Origin: Paenibacillus amylolyticus
GTDB taxonomy: Bacteria > Bacillota > Bacilli > Paenibacillales > Paenibacillaceae
Length of the DNA: 64,000 nucleotides
Direction: 5' to 3'
Assembly (NCBI RefSeq): GCF_003719335.1
Contig: NZ_RIAS01000017.1
Span: 62,001 to 126,000, forward strand
This document shows positions 1 to 8,496 of this stretch, in pieces (within the stretch, counting starts at the first letter, position 1; every line of letters begins with the position of its first letter). A program made the translations under genes and the position numbers. Under the pieces are notes generated by a model that saw only the letters and a program-made list of their open reading frames with translations, searched no databases and was not told the origin of the DNA.

Positions 1-80
1 GGTAGAATAGAGTTATCCGATCTGTAATCTTTTTCCTTATTGATAACGGATTGGAAAAATGATTTGAAGGAGGAGAATGA

Positions 81-2129
81 ATGAAATCGGCTGCTTGCAG
101 GGAGAGGCGATTGGTGTACAGAAGGATGGGTGTGATGCTCGTATTCATCATGCTGGCCAGTATTTTACTTGGGCCCGGCTCAACGGCTCGGGCTGCCGGG
201 AAGACGATTACGTCCATGGAGTACTTTTCATCTGCTGACGGACCTGTCATATCCAAATCCGGGGTTGGCAAGGCCAGTTTCGGGTTCGTGATGCCTAAGT
301 TTAATGGGGGTTCTGCTGCATGGAGCGAAGTGAACGGGGATTTAGGTGTTAATGTCAAGGTAGGAAGCCAATGGGTGGATATTGATCAGGCGGAAGGCTT
401 TACGTACAACCAAAACTGGGGACACTGGACTGACGCCGGCTTTCATGGATATTGGTTCACTCTCTCCTCAACAACCGATGTTCAATTGTATTCCAAAGCG
501 AACGGAATAAAGCTTGATTATCGACTGGTTTTTCAAAACATTAACGAAACAACGATCACAGCAATGAGCCCTACACAGGGGCCTGACATCATTGCCAGCA
601 GCACCGGAGGTGCCGGCTTTACTTATCCCACCTTTAACAATAATCCATCAGTCACTTATGAAGCCGTCGCTCTGGATCTCAAGGTGTATGTGAAACCAGT
701 GCAGAGCAACACGTGGATTGATATTGACAATAACGCAGCCAGCGGCTGGATTTACGATCAGAACTTCGGCCAATTCACTGAGGGTGGAGGAGGATATTGG
801 TTTAACGTAACCGAGTCTATTCATGTCAAGCTGCAGTCCAAAACATCGGCAGCGAATATTATTTACACCATTACATTCAATGAACCTGTGCGTAATTCAT
901 TCGTAGTTACTGCCTATGAAGGCACAACTTTCACAGCAGATGAAAGCGGTTCCATAGGTATTCCACTGCCCAAGATTGGCGGGAGCGCACCTATTGCGAA
1001 GGAATTACAAAATTTTGTATACCAAATCAATATCAATGGTCAATGGGTAGACTTAAGTAATAGTGGTCAAAGTAAATTTACGTATTCCGGCAATGGCTAC
1101 AATCCGATTTCCGATGCCAATCAGTGGGGATACTGGGCCGATCATATCTATGGTCTATGGTTCAGACCTATTCAGGAAAATATGCAAATTCGAATCGGCT
1201 ATCCGCTTAACGGACAGCTCGGTGGAAACGTGGGCGGCAACTATGTGAACTATACACTCATTGGCAACCCGGATGCCCCACGTCCCGATGGTTCGGACCA
1301 AGAAGACATCTCCATCGGTACACCGAACAATCCGGCAATTGAAGGCATGAATCTTATTTGGCAGGATGAGTTCAGTGGTTCTGCGCTGGATACAAGCAAA
1401 TGGAATATAGAAACAGGGTATTATCTCAATGATGATCCGGGAACCTGGGGTTGGGGCAACGCGGAGATGCAGCACTACACTACCAGTCCGCAAAATATCT
1501 TTGTTCAGGATGGAAAATTAAATATTCGTGCAACACATAGTAACCAATCATTCCCTCAAGACCCGAATCGTTTTGCGAAATATGCCTCCGGTAAGGTGAA
1601 TACCAAAGACAAGTTATCCTTGAAGTACGGGCGTGTCGATTTCCGTGCCAAACTGCCTACAGGGGATGGCGTCTGGCCTGCACTCTGGATGCTGCCGCAA
1701 GATTCGGTATATGGCACTTGGGCTGCATCAGGTGAAATTGACGTGATGGAGGCAAGAGGTCGTCTGCCTGGAACAACCAGCGGAACGATTCACTTTGGCG
1801 GGCAATGGCCTGCCAATCAGTATGCAGGTGGAGAGTATCACTTTCCCGCAGGACAAACTATTGCTAACGATTATCACGTATATTCTGTAGTTTGGGAACC
1901 GGACAACATCAAATGGTACGTGGACGGTAAATTCTTCTATAAAGTTACCAATCAGCAGTGGTCGTCTGCAACTGCACCGAACAACCCTAATGCTCCATTT
2001 GATGAACCGTTCTATTTAATCATGAACTTGGCCATAGGCGGTAATTTCGATGGTGGTCGCATTCCCAATGCTTCGGATATTCCTGCAACCATGCAGGTGG
2101 ATTATGTTCGGGTATATAAACAGCAATAA
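81..2129 (+). CDS. Secreted GH16 endo-beta-glucanase with three N-terminal repeat modules
   Basis: Secreted glycoside hydrolase, probably an endo-beta-1,3- or 1,3-1,4-glucanase acting outside the cell. A signal peptide covers about residues 1-39 and ends at ARAAG. The catalytic domain fills about residues 420-682 and carries the GH16 motif EIDVME, with E552 as nucleophile, D554 and E557 as acid/base. The first 400 residues hold three related modules of about 110 residues sharing a W-x-D-(I/L) strand, an aromatic-rich stretch (YNQNWG, YDQNFG, NQWGYW) and a YWF or LWF strand. They are probably carbohydrate-binding beta-sandwiches, but I cannot name the family. AAGGAGGAG lies just before the ATG. 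The gene stands alone and ends at a terminator. The GH16 assignment is firm; the exact glucan linkage is inferred. Confidence 0.93.
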   Translation: MKSAACRERRLVYRRMGVMLVFIMLASILLGPGSTARAAGKTITSMEYFSSADGPVISKSGVGKASFGFVMPKFNGGSAAWSEVNGDLGVNVKVGSQWVDIDQAEGFTYNQNWGHWTDAGFHGYWFTLSSTTDVQLYSKANGIKLDYRLVFQNINETTITAMSPTQGPDIIASSTGGAGFTYPTFNNNPSVTYEAVALDLKVYVKPVQSNTWIDIDNNAASGWIYDQNFGQFTEGGGGYWFNVTESIHVKLQSKTSAANIIYTITFNEPVRNSFVVTAYEGTTFTADESGSIGIPLPKIGGSAPIAKELQNFVYQININGQWVDLSNSGQSKFTYSGNGYNPISDANQWGYWADHIYGLWFRPIQENMQIRIGYPLNGQLGGNVGGNYVNYTLIGNPDAPRPDGSDQEDISIGTPNNPAIEGMNLIWQDEFSGSALDTSKWNIETGYYLNDDPGTWGWGNAEMQHYTTSPQNIFVQDGKLNIRATHSNQSFPQDPNRFAKYASGKVNTKDKLSLKYGRVDFRAKLPTGDGVWPALWMLPQDSVYGTWAASGEIDVMEARGRLPGTTSGTIHFGGQWPANQYAGGEYHFPAGQTIANDYHVYSVVWEPDNIKWYVDGKFFYKVTNQQWSSATAPNNPNAPFDEPFYLIMNLAIGGNFDGGRIPNASDIPATMQVDYVRVYKQQ

Positions 2130-2215
2130 TGGTTTTAATGTAGTTCACTTGAGTTAATTTAGCGAGAGCGAAATCCATCATGCAGCATGATCATTAACGT
2201 TATTTGCCATTTACC

Positions 2216-2245
2216 AGGGGTGAACTTCGGTTCACCTCTTTTTTG
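2216..2245 (+). terminator. Intrinsic terminator after the GH16 gene
   Basis: AGGGGTGAAC and GTTCACCTCT form a stem closed by a short TTCG-containing loop, followed by a run of T. It lies about 90 bp past the GH16 stop codon. Confidence 0.85.
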
Positions 2246-2415
2246 CACACGTAAGAGAGGTAAGGGCAGCACGTAATCAAAGACGTAGATGTCAAATTTT
2301 TGAGTTTTTCCTTTGTGCGAGTACATCAAATCCTAAAAATGTTGCAAACAGCGGTGATTTATGATGCAATCAAAGTGAACCACGTTAATAATGATGAGAA
2401 TAGTGAGGTACCGTT

Positions 2416-3156
2416 ATGATTGCAAAAACAGAAGAGGATTTTAATGGTTTAAAAGAAATTGGTAAAATTGTTGCTTCCATTAGAGATACGTTGGTTGAGC
2501 GGACCGCCCCCGGTGTAACAACAAAAGAACTGGATGATTTGGCTGGAGCGCTTTTTGAAAAAGAAGGCGCCATTTCCGCTCCCAAAAGTGAATATGACTT
2601 TCCTGGTTATACATGCATTAGTGTCAATGAAGAAGTCGCACACGGAATTCCAGGGGATCGGGTAATCCAAGAAGGCGATATCGTCAACATTGATGTTTCC
2701 GGCTCCAAAAACGAATATTTCGCAGATACTGGCATCTCGTTTGTGGTTGGCCAGGGAGATGAAGTGTTAACGAAAATCTGTGAGGTAGCCAAACTCGCTT
2801 TTGAAGCAGGTCTGAAAAAAGCGAATCCTGGTTCCAAAAAGAGCGGGATTGGCAAAGCCGTTTTCCTGACCGCACGCCAGCACGGGCTAACCGTTATACG
2901 AAACCTGACTGGACATGGAGTGGGCCGGGCTATTCATGAAGCGCCGGATCATATCTATAATTACAATGACACGTCAGATGATGAGTTGTTAAAAGAAGGT
3001 ATGGTTATTGCCTTTGAACCCTTTATTTCTACATCTGAAGAAGAAGTGTATCAAAAAGGGGATGGATGGACGTTTGCTACGAAAAATAGTTATGTAGCTC
3101 AGATTGAACATACGATCATTCTGTCCAAAAAAGGGCCAATCATTATTACCCTGTAA
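2416..3156 (+). CDS. map: Methionine aminopeptidase, type I
   Basis: Cytosolic metalloprotease that removes the initiator Met from new proteins. Its 246 residues match the short type I bacterial form without an N-terminal extension. The metal ligands D93, D104, H167, E201 and E231 are all present, along with substrate-contact H76 (VAHGIP) and the GHGVGR motif. It is not in a ribosomal-protein operon, so it is probably the second MetAP copy seen in Bacillus and Paenibacillus (compare B. subtilis YflG/MapB). That paralogy is inferred from context. GTGAGG precedes the ATG by 7 nt. It is monocistronic, ending at a strong palindromic terminator. Confidence 0.93.
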   Translation: MIAKTEEDFNGLKEIGKIVASIRDTLVERTAPGVTTKELDDLAGALFEKEGAISAPKSEYDFPGYTCISVNEEVAHGIPGDRVIQEGDIVNIDVSGSKNEYFADTGISFVVGQGDEVLTKICEVAKLAFEAGLKKANPGSKKSGIGKAVFLTARQHGLTVIRNLTGHGVGRAIHEAPDHIYNYNDTSDDELLKEGMVIAFEPFISTSEEEVYQKGDGWTFATKNSYVAQIEHTIILSKKGPIIITL

Positions 3157-3757
3157 CTACAGAGGGCAATAAAATGTTTTGTGAGATCATAGTTAAAAGC
3201 CGATTCCAGAAGTAGATGTGGAATCGGCTTTTAGCGTTATAGTAAACCATAAGCAAAAATCTGAAATTGAGCAGTGTGCGTACATTATTTTGCCTAACCG
3301 CCCGTTTCCATGGCACGTGAAACGAATTAGAGTGTTTTTTTTCAACGAGTGGTCTGTTCTGCAAATAAAGATCCGAATCGGGGCTAGAGCCATGCATAAT
3401 TTTGTGCGTTACAATTTTCGCCAACACACCGTAGATTCGCACACCTTCTGATTTAGAAAAGGGCTCAATATGATTGATCGATTGTTCACACAATTTCAGT
3501 TGACGGGCGGCTGCTTCTTCACCGAACGTATTTTTCAAAGAAATAAAGCTTTCTTCCCCCGTATATTGAATCAACGCAGTATTGGTGCTTGTGCTGCCTT
3601 CTCCAACCTTCCGCTTGTCCACGACAACGACTGATAATCCTTGATCACATAGAAAATGAGCACACTGTGCACCTGAACTGCCCGCACCGATGATGAGAAT
3701 ATCACAAGTAACGTTAATATCAGCGAGATCAACAAAGAAGAACCACTTAATAAACAT
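3146..3757 (-). pseudogene. Decayed FAD-dependent oxidoreductase (DAO family), N-terminal remnant
   Basis: The open frame starts with a clear dinucleotide-binding fold: CDILIIGAGSSGAQCAHFL, then a VDKRKVGEGSTS motif typical of glycine-oxidase-like DAO flavoproteins. Similarity fades after about residue 115. A SDLYLQNRP stretch, like the 'SLYLAS' segment further along in intact members, then appears at the wrong distance. Intact enzymes run to about 400-510 residues; this frame has 203 and its tail reads through the map terminator. I conclude it is truncated and internally deleted. The first residues overlap an operator-like palindrome, so the original start was probably at a later codon near TCDILI. 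Promoter and regulator are now probably irrelevant. Confidence 0.7.
3194..3233 (+). terminator. Perfect inverted-repeat terminator after map
   Basis: TAAAAGCCGATTCCA at 3194-3208 is matched perfectly by TGGAATCGGCTTTTA at 3219-3233, with a 10-nt loop. A T run on either strand lets it act in both directions, between map (+) and the decayed oxidoreductase (-). Confidence 0.85.
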
Positions 3758-3776
3758 TTTTGTTTACAAAGTGGTT
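3741..3776 (+). promoter_or_regulatory. 36-bp interrupted palindrome overlapping the MFS promoter (probable repressor operator)
   Basis: AACCACTT (3741-3748) and TAAAC (3751-3755) are mirrored by GTTTA (3762-3766) and AAGTGGTT (3769-3776) about one exact centre. The right arm covers the -35 TTTACA at 3763-3768. Size and position fit an operator for a dimeric repressor such as a TetR-type protein. No repressor gene is adjacent, so the cognate protein is unknown. Confidence 0.65.
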
Positions 3777-3791
3777 TACTTATCCTATATT
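3763..3791 (+). promoter_or_regulatory. Sigma-A promoter of the MFS/glycosyltransferase pair
   Basis: -35 TTTACA (3763-3768), 17-nt spacer, -10 TATATT (3786-3791), about 50 nt before the GTG start of the exporter gene. Confidence 0.65.
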
Positions 3792-3846
3792 AAAGATACA
3801 TCTGCAGGTGTATTTTACTAATATTTCAATATATATGGAGGTGTCC

Positions 3847-5274
3847 GTGACAAACGAGAAGCCCATCGGCATCTTTAATCGACGTTACAGCGCAATGACC
3901 ATTGGCATTATGTTGGTATTAACCACTTCGGCATTCGAAGGGCTAGCGATTACTACCATTGCAGCCAAAATAGCTAAAGACATGCAGGGAATTCATTTAT
4001 ATGGCTGGATTTTTAGCGCGTTTTTGTTATGTCAGCTTGTAGGAACCCTGGTGATGGGCCAGCAAGTGGACAGGCGAGGTGTGTTCAATTCCATTCTTAT
4101 ATCTTTTGCTGTTTTTGTAATTGGAACAATCATTGCTGCGACATCCATGAACATGTACATGCTCATTGGAGGAAGAGCCTTTCAAGGATTTGGAGCTGGC
4201 GCTTTAATTACATGTGTCTATGTGTGTGTAACATTATACTACCCGGATACGCTCCGAACTCAGATTTTAGCCGCTTTTTCAATGGCGTTTGTTCTTCCTT
4301 CGTTAATCGGGCCTTATTTTGCTGGACTTCTTGCTTCTTATCTGTCTTGGCGGTTTGTTTTCTGGATCGTTATTCCTTTGATTGCACTTGCTCTTCTGCT
4401 CACATATCGCTCATTTCGTGATCTGCAGCGCAATCAGCACATTATAGAAGAAGCACGAGGAGTTGACTCAAGAACAGGTCAGGCCATTTTATTAGCTATT
4501 GGAACGGGATTGCTACTGACAGGTCTTGGCATGATTACAAGTTGGCAGGGCATAGCTCTTTCAATTAGTGGATTCATAATCATGATACCGTTCATGCACA
4601 AATTACTGCCTCAAGGAACATTTCTAATCCAATCCGGTTTACCGGCAACCTTGGTAACAAGAGGATTGTATGTGGCTTGTTATTTTGCAACGGAGAGTTT
4701 TGTTATTTTGGGTTTGACTGAGATGAAGGGGGTATCGGCAGAAACTGCCGGCTTACTTGTCGCAGCAGGCTCATTAAGCTGGTCTGGAGCGGCATGGTTG
4801 CAAGCCCGATTGGATGTAAAAGACCAAGGTGATGGACGGAAGCAGCGAGTGATGTATGGAATTGGCATTATGATCATCGGAGTTATGCTCGTGATGCTGG
4901 CTTTATTTTTGACGGATACCGGGATCCCGCTCATTCTCCTCTCACAGATTATTATTGGTTTTGGTGTGGGTCTGGCTAACCCGACTACCGCAGTCCTTGC
5001 TTTACAGTATGCTGAGCTTGGAAAGGAAGGAAAGATGTCAGCCAACCTTCAGTTTGTCGATTCTTTTTATGTGGCTGTAAGCATTGGTGTAAGCGGTTCA
5101 TTAGTTGCTTTAGCCAAAACGATGGGATGGGGCATATCAACAGGGATTCTGATGGTGCTGACGCTTCAACTTCTATTGGTTATACTGAGCTTTTTCTCAT
5201 CGTTGCGAATTACAGCCCATACATCTAAATCACATCAGCCCACTGGGCAAAAAATAGATACACTTCCGATGTAA
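3847..5274 (+). CDS. MFS multidrug-type efflux transporter
   Basis: Integral membrane proton-coupled exporter of the major facilitator superfamily, EmrB/QacA-like in pattern. It has about 12-14 hydrophobic helices. The loop after helix 2, GQQVDRRG, is a version of MFS motif A, and GGRAFQGFGAGAL is the motif-B-like helix. I take the GTG at 3847 as start because GGAGG (3837-3841) sits 5 nt before it, which gives 475 residues. The upstream ATG at 3835 overlaps that ribosome site. A macrolide-type glycosyltransferase follows 63 bp later, so the pair may inactivate and export a natural product. Transcription starts at a promoter covered by a long palindrome, so induction by a ligand-sensing repressor is likely. 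Confidence 0.85.
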   Translation: MTNEKPIGIFNRRYSAMTIGIMLVLTTSAFEGLAITTIAAKIAKDMQGIHLYGWIFSAFLLCQLVGTLVMGQQVDRRGVFNSILISFAVFVIGTIIAATSMNMYMLIGGRAFQGFGAGALITCVYVCVTLYYPDTLRTQILAAFSMAFVLPSLIGPYFAGLLASYLSWRFVFWIVIPLIALALLLTYRSFRDLQRNQHIIEEARGVDSRTGQAILLAIGTGLLLTGLGMITSWQGIALSISGFIIMIPFMHKLLPQGTFLIQSGLPATLVTRGLYVACYFATESFVILGLTEMKGVSAETAGLLVAAGSLSWSGAAWLQARLDVKDQGDGRKQRVMYGIGIMIIGVMLVMLALFLTDTGIPLILLSQIIIGFGVGLANPTTAVLALQYAELGKEGKMSANLQFVDSFYVAVSIGVSGSLVALAKTMGWGISTGILMVLTLQLLLVILSFFSSLRITAHTSKSHQPTGQKIDTLPM

Positions 5275-5337
5275 ACAAACAACCGGTCAGACCAGATACA
5301 GATCGGAGGCACATATTACATTCAGGAGGTGCGCACG

Positions 5338-6540
5338 ATGGCGCGTGTATTGGTTGTCATTACTCCGGCTGAAGGCCATGTGAACCCATCCCTTGGGTTA
5401 ATTACGGAGCTAGTCAAACTTGGAGAAGATGTTGTTTATGTTTGTGTTGAGGAATATCGTTCTCGGATTGAGCAAACGGGGGCTAAGGTCATGACCTATC
5501 CTTTTGCGGAGGATGCTTTCTCACATGAGCCTACACTCAAGCCTTTGGCATATCGGCATCCCTACCAATTCATACACATGGTTACTTGCGGTATCATTCC
5601 CAAAATGATTCCTGAGGTGCTTCGTTTGATACAGCATGAAACGTTTGACTATCTGATCTATGATTCACTGATGGGGTGGGGAGGTCAAATCCTCGCTGAG
5701 AAATTAGGGATTCCATCTGTATGTACGATAGCTTCTTTTGCTTCCGTTGAGCCAGCACGCGTAGAGAATGGGGAGGATATCGATACACAGGAACTATATG
5801 AAGCGATTATGAACATGGCAAAAGAAATAGCAACAACGTATAAGGTCAGCCTTCCTGCTGTGGAGGAGATGATGGAACATAAAGCTCAATTAAATATTGT
5901 TTACACCAGCCGTTATTTTCAGCCACGGGCAGAAGAATTGCATGATCGTTTTCTATTCACGGGTTCATCGATTATTCCGCGGGAAGATGCCCCCGAATTC
6001 CCATTTCATCTTCTTCGTGAACGACATACGAAGACGGTATACATTTCAATGGGAACCATACTGAATAAAAACCTGGAGTTTTACAAACTGTGTTTTGATG
6101 CATTAAAAGATCACTCAGTAAATGTTGTTTTATCTTCGGGGAAATATACCGATATTACATCCATTGAAGAAATGATTCCCGATAACTTTATCGTGAAGCC
6201 TTATGTTGCTCAGATTGAAATATTGCAGCATGTAGACGTTTTTGTTACCCATGCAGGCATGAATAGTGTAAGCGAGGCGTTATATTTCGATGTTCCACTT
6301 GTCATGATTCCCATGACATCAGATCAACCATTTGTTGCGGGTCGCGTAAAAGAACTTGGAGCCGGGCTGGTATTAGATCAACATCACCTGAACGCAATCC
6401 AATTAGAGGAGGCGATTATGGAAGTACTTCACAATCCCATCTATAAAGAGCAGGCACATCTCATCGGCAAATCTTTGAAAGAAGCTGGGGGCTGCACCCT
6501 TGCGGCGACGGCCATAATGCAACAATTTACCAAGGTATAA
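5338..6540 (+). CDS. Macrolide-family UDP-glycosyltransferase (GT1, YjiC/OleD-like)
   Basis: Cytosolic GT-B fold enzyme that transfers a sugar from a nucleotide donor to a small hydrophobic acceptor such as a macrolide or flavonoid. The N-terminal acceptor half begins ARVLVVITPAEGHVNPSLGL. The donor-binding signature is near the C-terminus: THAGMNSVSEAL, then PLVMIPMTSDQP, the H-G-S-E-A-L and P-DQ residues of family GT1. Length (400 residues) is normal. The ATG at 5338 is preceded by AGGAGG (5324-5329). It is probably cotranscribed with the exporter before it; self-protection or detoxification is the inferred role. The acceptor cannot be read from the sequence. Confidence 0.88.
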   Translation: MARVLVVITPAEGHVNPSLGLITELVKLGEDVVYVCVEEYRSRIEQTGAKVMTYPFAEDAFSHEPTLKPLAYRHPYQFIHMVTCGIIPKMIPEVLRLIQHETFDYLIYDSLMGWGGQILAEKLGIPSVCTIASFASVEPARVENGEDIDTQELYEAIMNMAKEIATTYKVSLPAVEEMMEHKAQLNIVYTSRYFQPRAEELHDRFLFTGSSIIPREDAPEFPFHLLRERHTKTVYISMGTILNKNLEFYKLCFDALKDHSVNVVLSSGKYTDITSIEEMIPDNFIVKPYVAQIEILQHVDVFVTHAGMNSVSEALYFDVPLVMIPMTSDQPFVAGRVKELGAGLVLDQHHLNAIQLEEAIMEVLHNPIYKEQAHLIGKSLKEAGGCTLAATAIMQQFTKV

Positions 6541-6601
6541 CTGCACTCCACCTCTTATTCTCATCATATAACAGGGAATATACTTATTGTTAATACAACA
6601 A

Positions 6602-6638
6602 CCCCCTCACTTCATTTCTTTCGAAAGAAGAGAGGGGG
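6602..6638. terminator. Hairpin between convergent glycosyltransferase and phosphatase genes
   Basis: CCCCCTC pairs with GAGGGGG, and TTCTTTCGAAAGAA is a nested inner palindrome. The T tail is weak on both strands, but the position between convergent genes supports a terminator role. Confidence 0.6.
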
Positions 6639-6695
6639 CACTTAGAAAAGCGATATACGTTTACACATTAGACATTAGCCTGAATGCAGGATCGT

Positions 6696-8054
6696 TTACT
6701 TCCCTTTTTTCAAAATATCAAAAATAACTTTGGCATTGTCTGTGTTATCAATTAATCCAGAGAATCGCTGACTTCCTGGGCCATAGGCATACACCGGTAC
6801 ATCTTCACCTGTGTGACCACCTGTTGTCCAACCTGTGAACGAGCGGTTATCTATAATAGCTTCAATTGCGTTATCAATTTTGGTAACGTCCGCACTTTGT
6901 GCAGCATCTTTCACGGATTGAATTTCCTCAGCTGTCAGCTCAAGTTCAAGATATTTTTTCAATGTCTCATCAACGGAAGCCCCTTTGGCAATTTGAGCAG
7001 CCATGAAGTCAGGAGTACGAAGTGCAGCTTTAATTGGGTCTACGAAGAAATTGTATTCTCCATCTTTACCAAGAGTAAGGCCGCCTGTGGAGTGGTCAGC
7101 AGTTGCTACGACAAGGGTTTGTCCGTCTTTTTTAGCGAAATCAATCGCAGCTTTAAAGGCAGCAGCAAAATCGTCCATCTCACTCATGGCACCCACAATA
7201 TCATTATCGTGTCCTGCCCAGTCAATCTGACTTCCTTCAACCATGAGGAAAAATCCTTTTTTGTTCGTTTTAAGGCGATCGATAGCCGAATTCGTCATCT
7301 CAGCCAGCGAAGGCGTTGTAGTTGTGCGATCAATAAACTTGTCCAGACCACCGTCTGCAAACAATCCAAGTACTTGTTTATTTTTGTTTTCAAGCAAAGA
7401 TGCACGGTCTGTTACATAACTATAACCTGCTTTTTGAAACTCTTTCGTAAGGTCACGGTCTTTACGTACAAAATTGGTTTTGCCTCCTCCGAGCAGTACA
7501 TCCACTTTGTGTTTGCCGTTAATTAACTCATCGTAGTAGTCGTTCGCAATGGCATCCATGTTTTTGCGGCTGATATCATGGGCTCCAAATGCCGCTGGAG
7601 TAGCATGGGTAATCTCAGAAGTCGCGACCAAACCTGTGGATTTACCAATTTGTTTGGCTTGTTCCAAAACGGTTTTGACATTCTTTTGATTCGTGTCCAC
7701 TGCAATGGCTGCGTTATACGTTTTCACACCTGACGACATTGCGGTTGCTGCAGAAGCGGAATCTGTAACGTTTTGTTTGTCATCGTCGGGATAGGTCATT
7801 TGAGCACCTACCAGATAAGGATCAAACACCGTTTTTTCCATCACCTTCGTTTTAGGATTATCATTCATGTAACGATAAGCGGATGTATACGACGTTCCCA
7901 TGCCGTCTCCGATAAGGAAGATGATATTTTTGATTGGTTTTTTCTCTGTTCCTGCGGCTTTAGCCATACTTGCTTGTCCAGGGGAAAGAAGAGTGGAAGC
8001 TGATACAGCCAAGGTTAGTGCTAATGCAGGCAATGCTTTTTTAGACAATTTCAC
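6696..8054 (-). CDS. phoA: Secreted alkaline phosphatase
   Basis: Extracytoplasmic metal-dependent phosphomonoesterase that releases phosphate from organic esters. A signal peptide covers about residues 1-35. Catalytic Ser99 lies in TDSASAATAMSSG, D50 in the metal-binding GDGMG, and downstream metal motifs are ADHSTGG and TGGHTGED. About 452 residues is typical for Bacillus PhoA/PhoB. I chose the GTG at 8054 because GAGGAGG lies about 7 nt upstream, and the protein then begins with a normal Lys-rich signal peptide. It is divergent from the purine permease. Only a single GTTCACATT half-site (8259-8267, minus strand) resembles a Pho box, so phosphate control is expected from the family but not demonstrated here. 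Confidence 0.92.
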   Translation of the reverse strand: MKLSKKALPALALTLAVSASTLLSPGQASMAKAAGTEKKPIKNIIFLIGDGMGTSYTSAYRYMNDNPKTKVMEKTVFDPYLVGAQMTYPDDDKQNVTDSASAATAMSSGVKTYNAAIAVDTNQKNVKTVLEQAKQIGKSTGLVATSEITHATPAAFGAHDISRKNMDAIANDYYDELINGKHKVDVLLGGGKTNFVRKDRDLTKEFQKAGYSYVTDRASLLENKNKQVLGLFADGGLDKFIDRTTTTPSLAEMTNSAIDRLKTNKKGFFLMVEGSQIDWAGHDNDIVGAMSEMDDFAAAFKAAIDFAKKDGQTLVVATADHSTGGLTLGKDGEYNFFVDPIKAALRTPDFMAAQIAKGASVDETLKKYLELELTAEEIQSVKDAAQSADVTKIDNAIEAIIDNRSFTGWTTGGHTGEDVPVYAYGPGSQRFSGLIDNTDNAKVIFDILKKGK

Positions 8055-8282
8055 AATGATTCCTCCTCGATATCTCTTTAACATGAATGCATGAAGCTTT
8101 GTTCATTTGTTCATCCTTAAGAAGATTATCATTCAATTGTAAATGAAATCCATCACAATTGTTTGCTGGGTGTAAAATAAACAAATCAACCGAAATAAAA
8201 GCCTTAAAGCTTAAAAAACGAATGAAATACATTTGATCAATCAAAATAGTTCGTAAATAATGTGAACAAAGCTCAAATTTGA

Positions 8283-8311
8283 TTGACATCTTGTGTTATT
8301 TTTAATAAAAT
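8283..8311 (+). promoter_or_regulatory. Strong sigma-A promoter of the purine permease gene
   Basis: -35 TTGACA (8283-8288), 17-nt spacer, -10 TAAAAT (8306-8311). It lies about 185 nt before the start codon, so the transcript has an unusually long leader. The phosphatase promoter must lie elsewhere in 8055-8280 on the other strand; I could not place it. Confidence 0.75.
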
Positions 8312-8389
8312 TCGAAATGCACCTCAGCTTAAAAACAAAATCCTTATCTTTATCTTCACATTCGGAGCTGTTCAGATCCTGATGACGAA

Positions 8390-8436
8390 TATAGGAGCGT
8401 GAGAATTCCAATCCTATAGGAAATTAGGATTTTTTT
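8390..8436 (+). promoter_or_regulatory. Candidate transcription attenuator in the purine permease leader
   Basis: A terminator-like hairpin, AATCCTA (8410-8416) with TAGGATT (8425-8431) plus a T run, sits inside the leader. An upstream TATAGGA near 8391-8397 can instead pair with TCCTATA (8412-8418), removing the left arm of the terminator. That is the layout of a terminator/antiterminator switch. I looked for the conserved purine riboswitch core and did not find it. Confidence 0.45.
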
Positions 8437-8496
8437 GTTTTTAACTGTGCTGGAGGATCTAAGAAGACAAAATGAAAGTTGGAGGCTGGCTTGACG

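Noticed and set aside
6813..7526. A 237-codon open frame antisense to the alkaline phosphatase gene
   Set aside because: It mirrors a strongly conserved enzyme gene, has no ribosome site and shows no protein family; it follows from the codon pattern of the sense gene.
8055..8280. Possible Pho box for the alkaline phosphatase
   Set aside because: Only one half-site (GTTCACATT on the minus strand, 8259-8267) is visible, without a second unit at 11 bp.
8312..8496. Purine riboswitch before the permease gene
   Set aside because: The conserved aptamer core and its closing helix are not present; only the terminator-like part can be supported.
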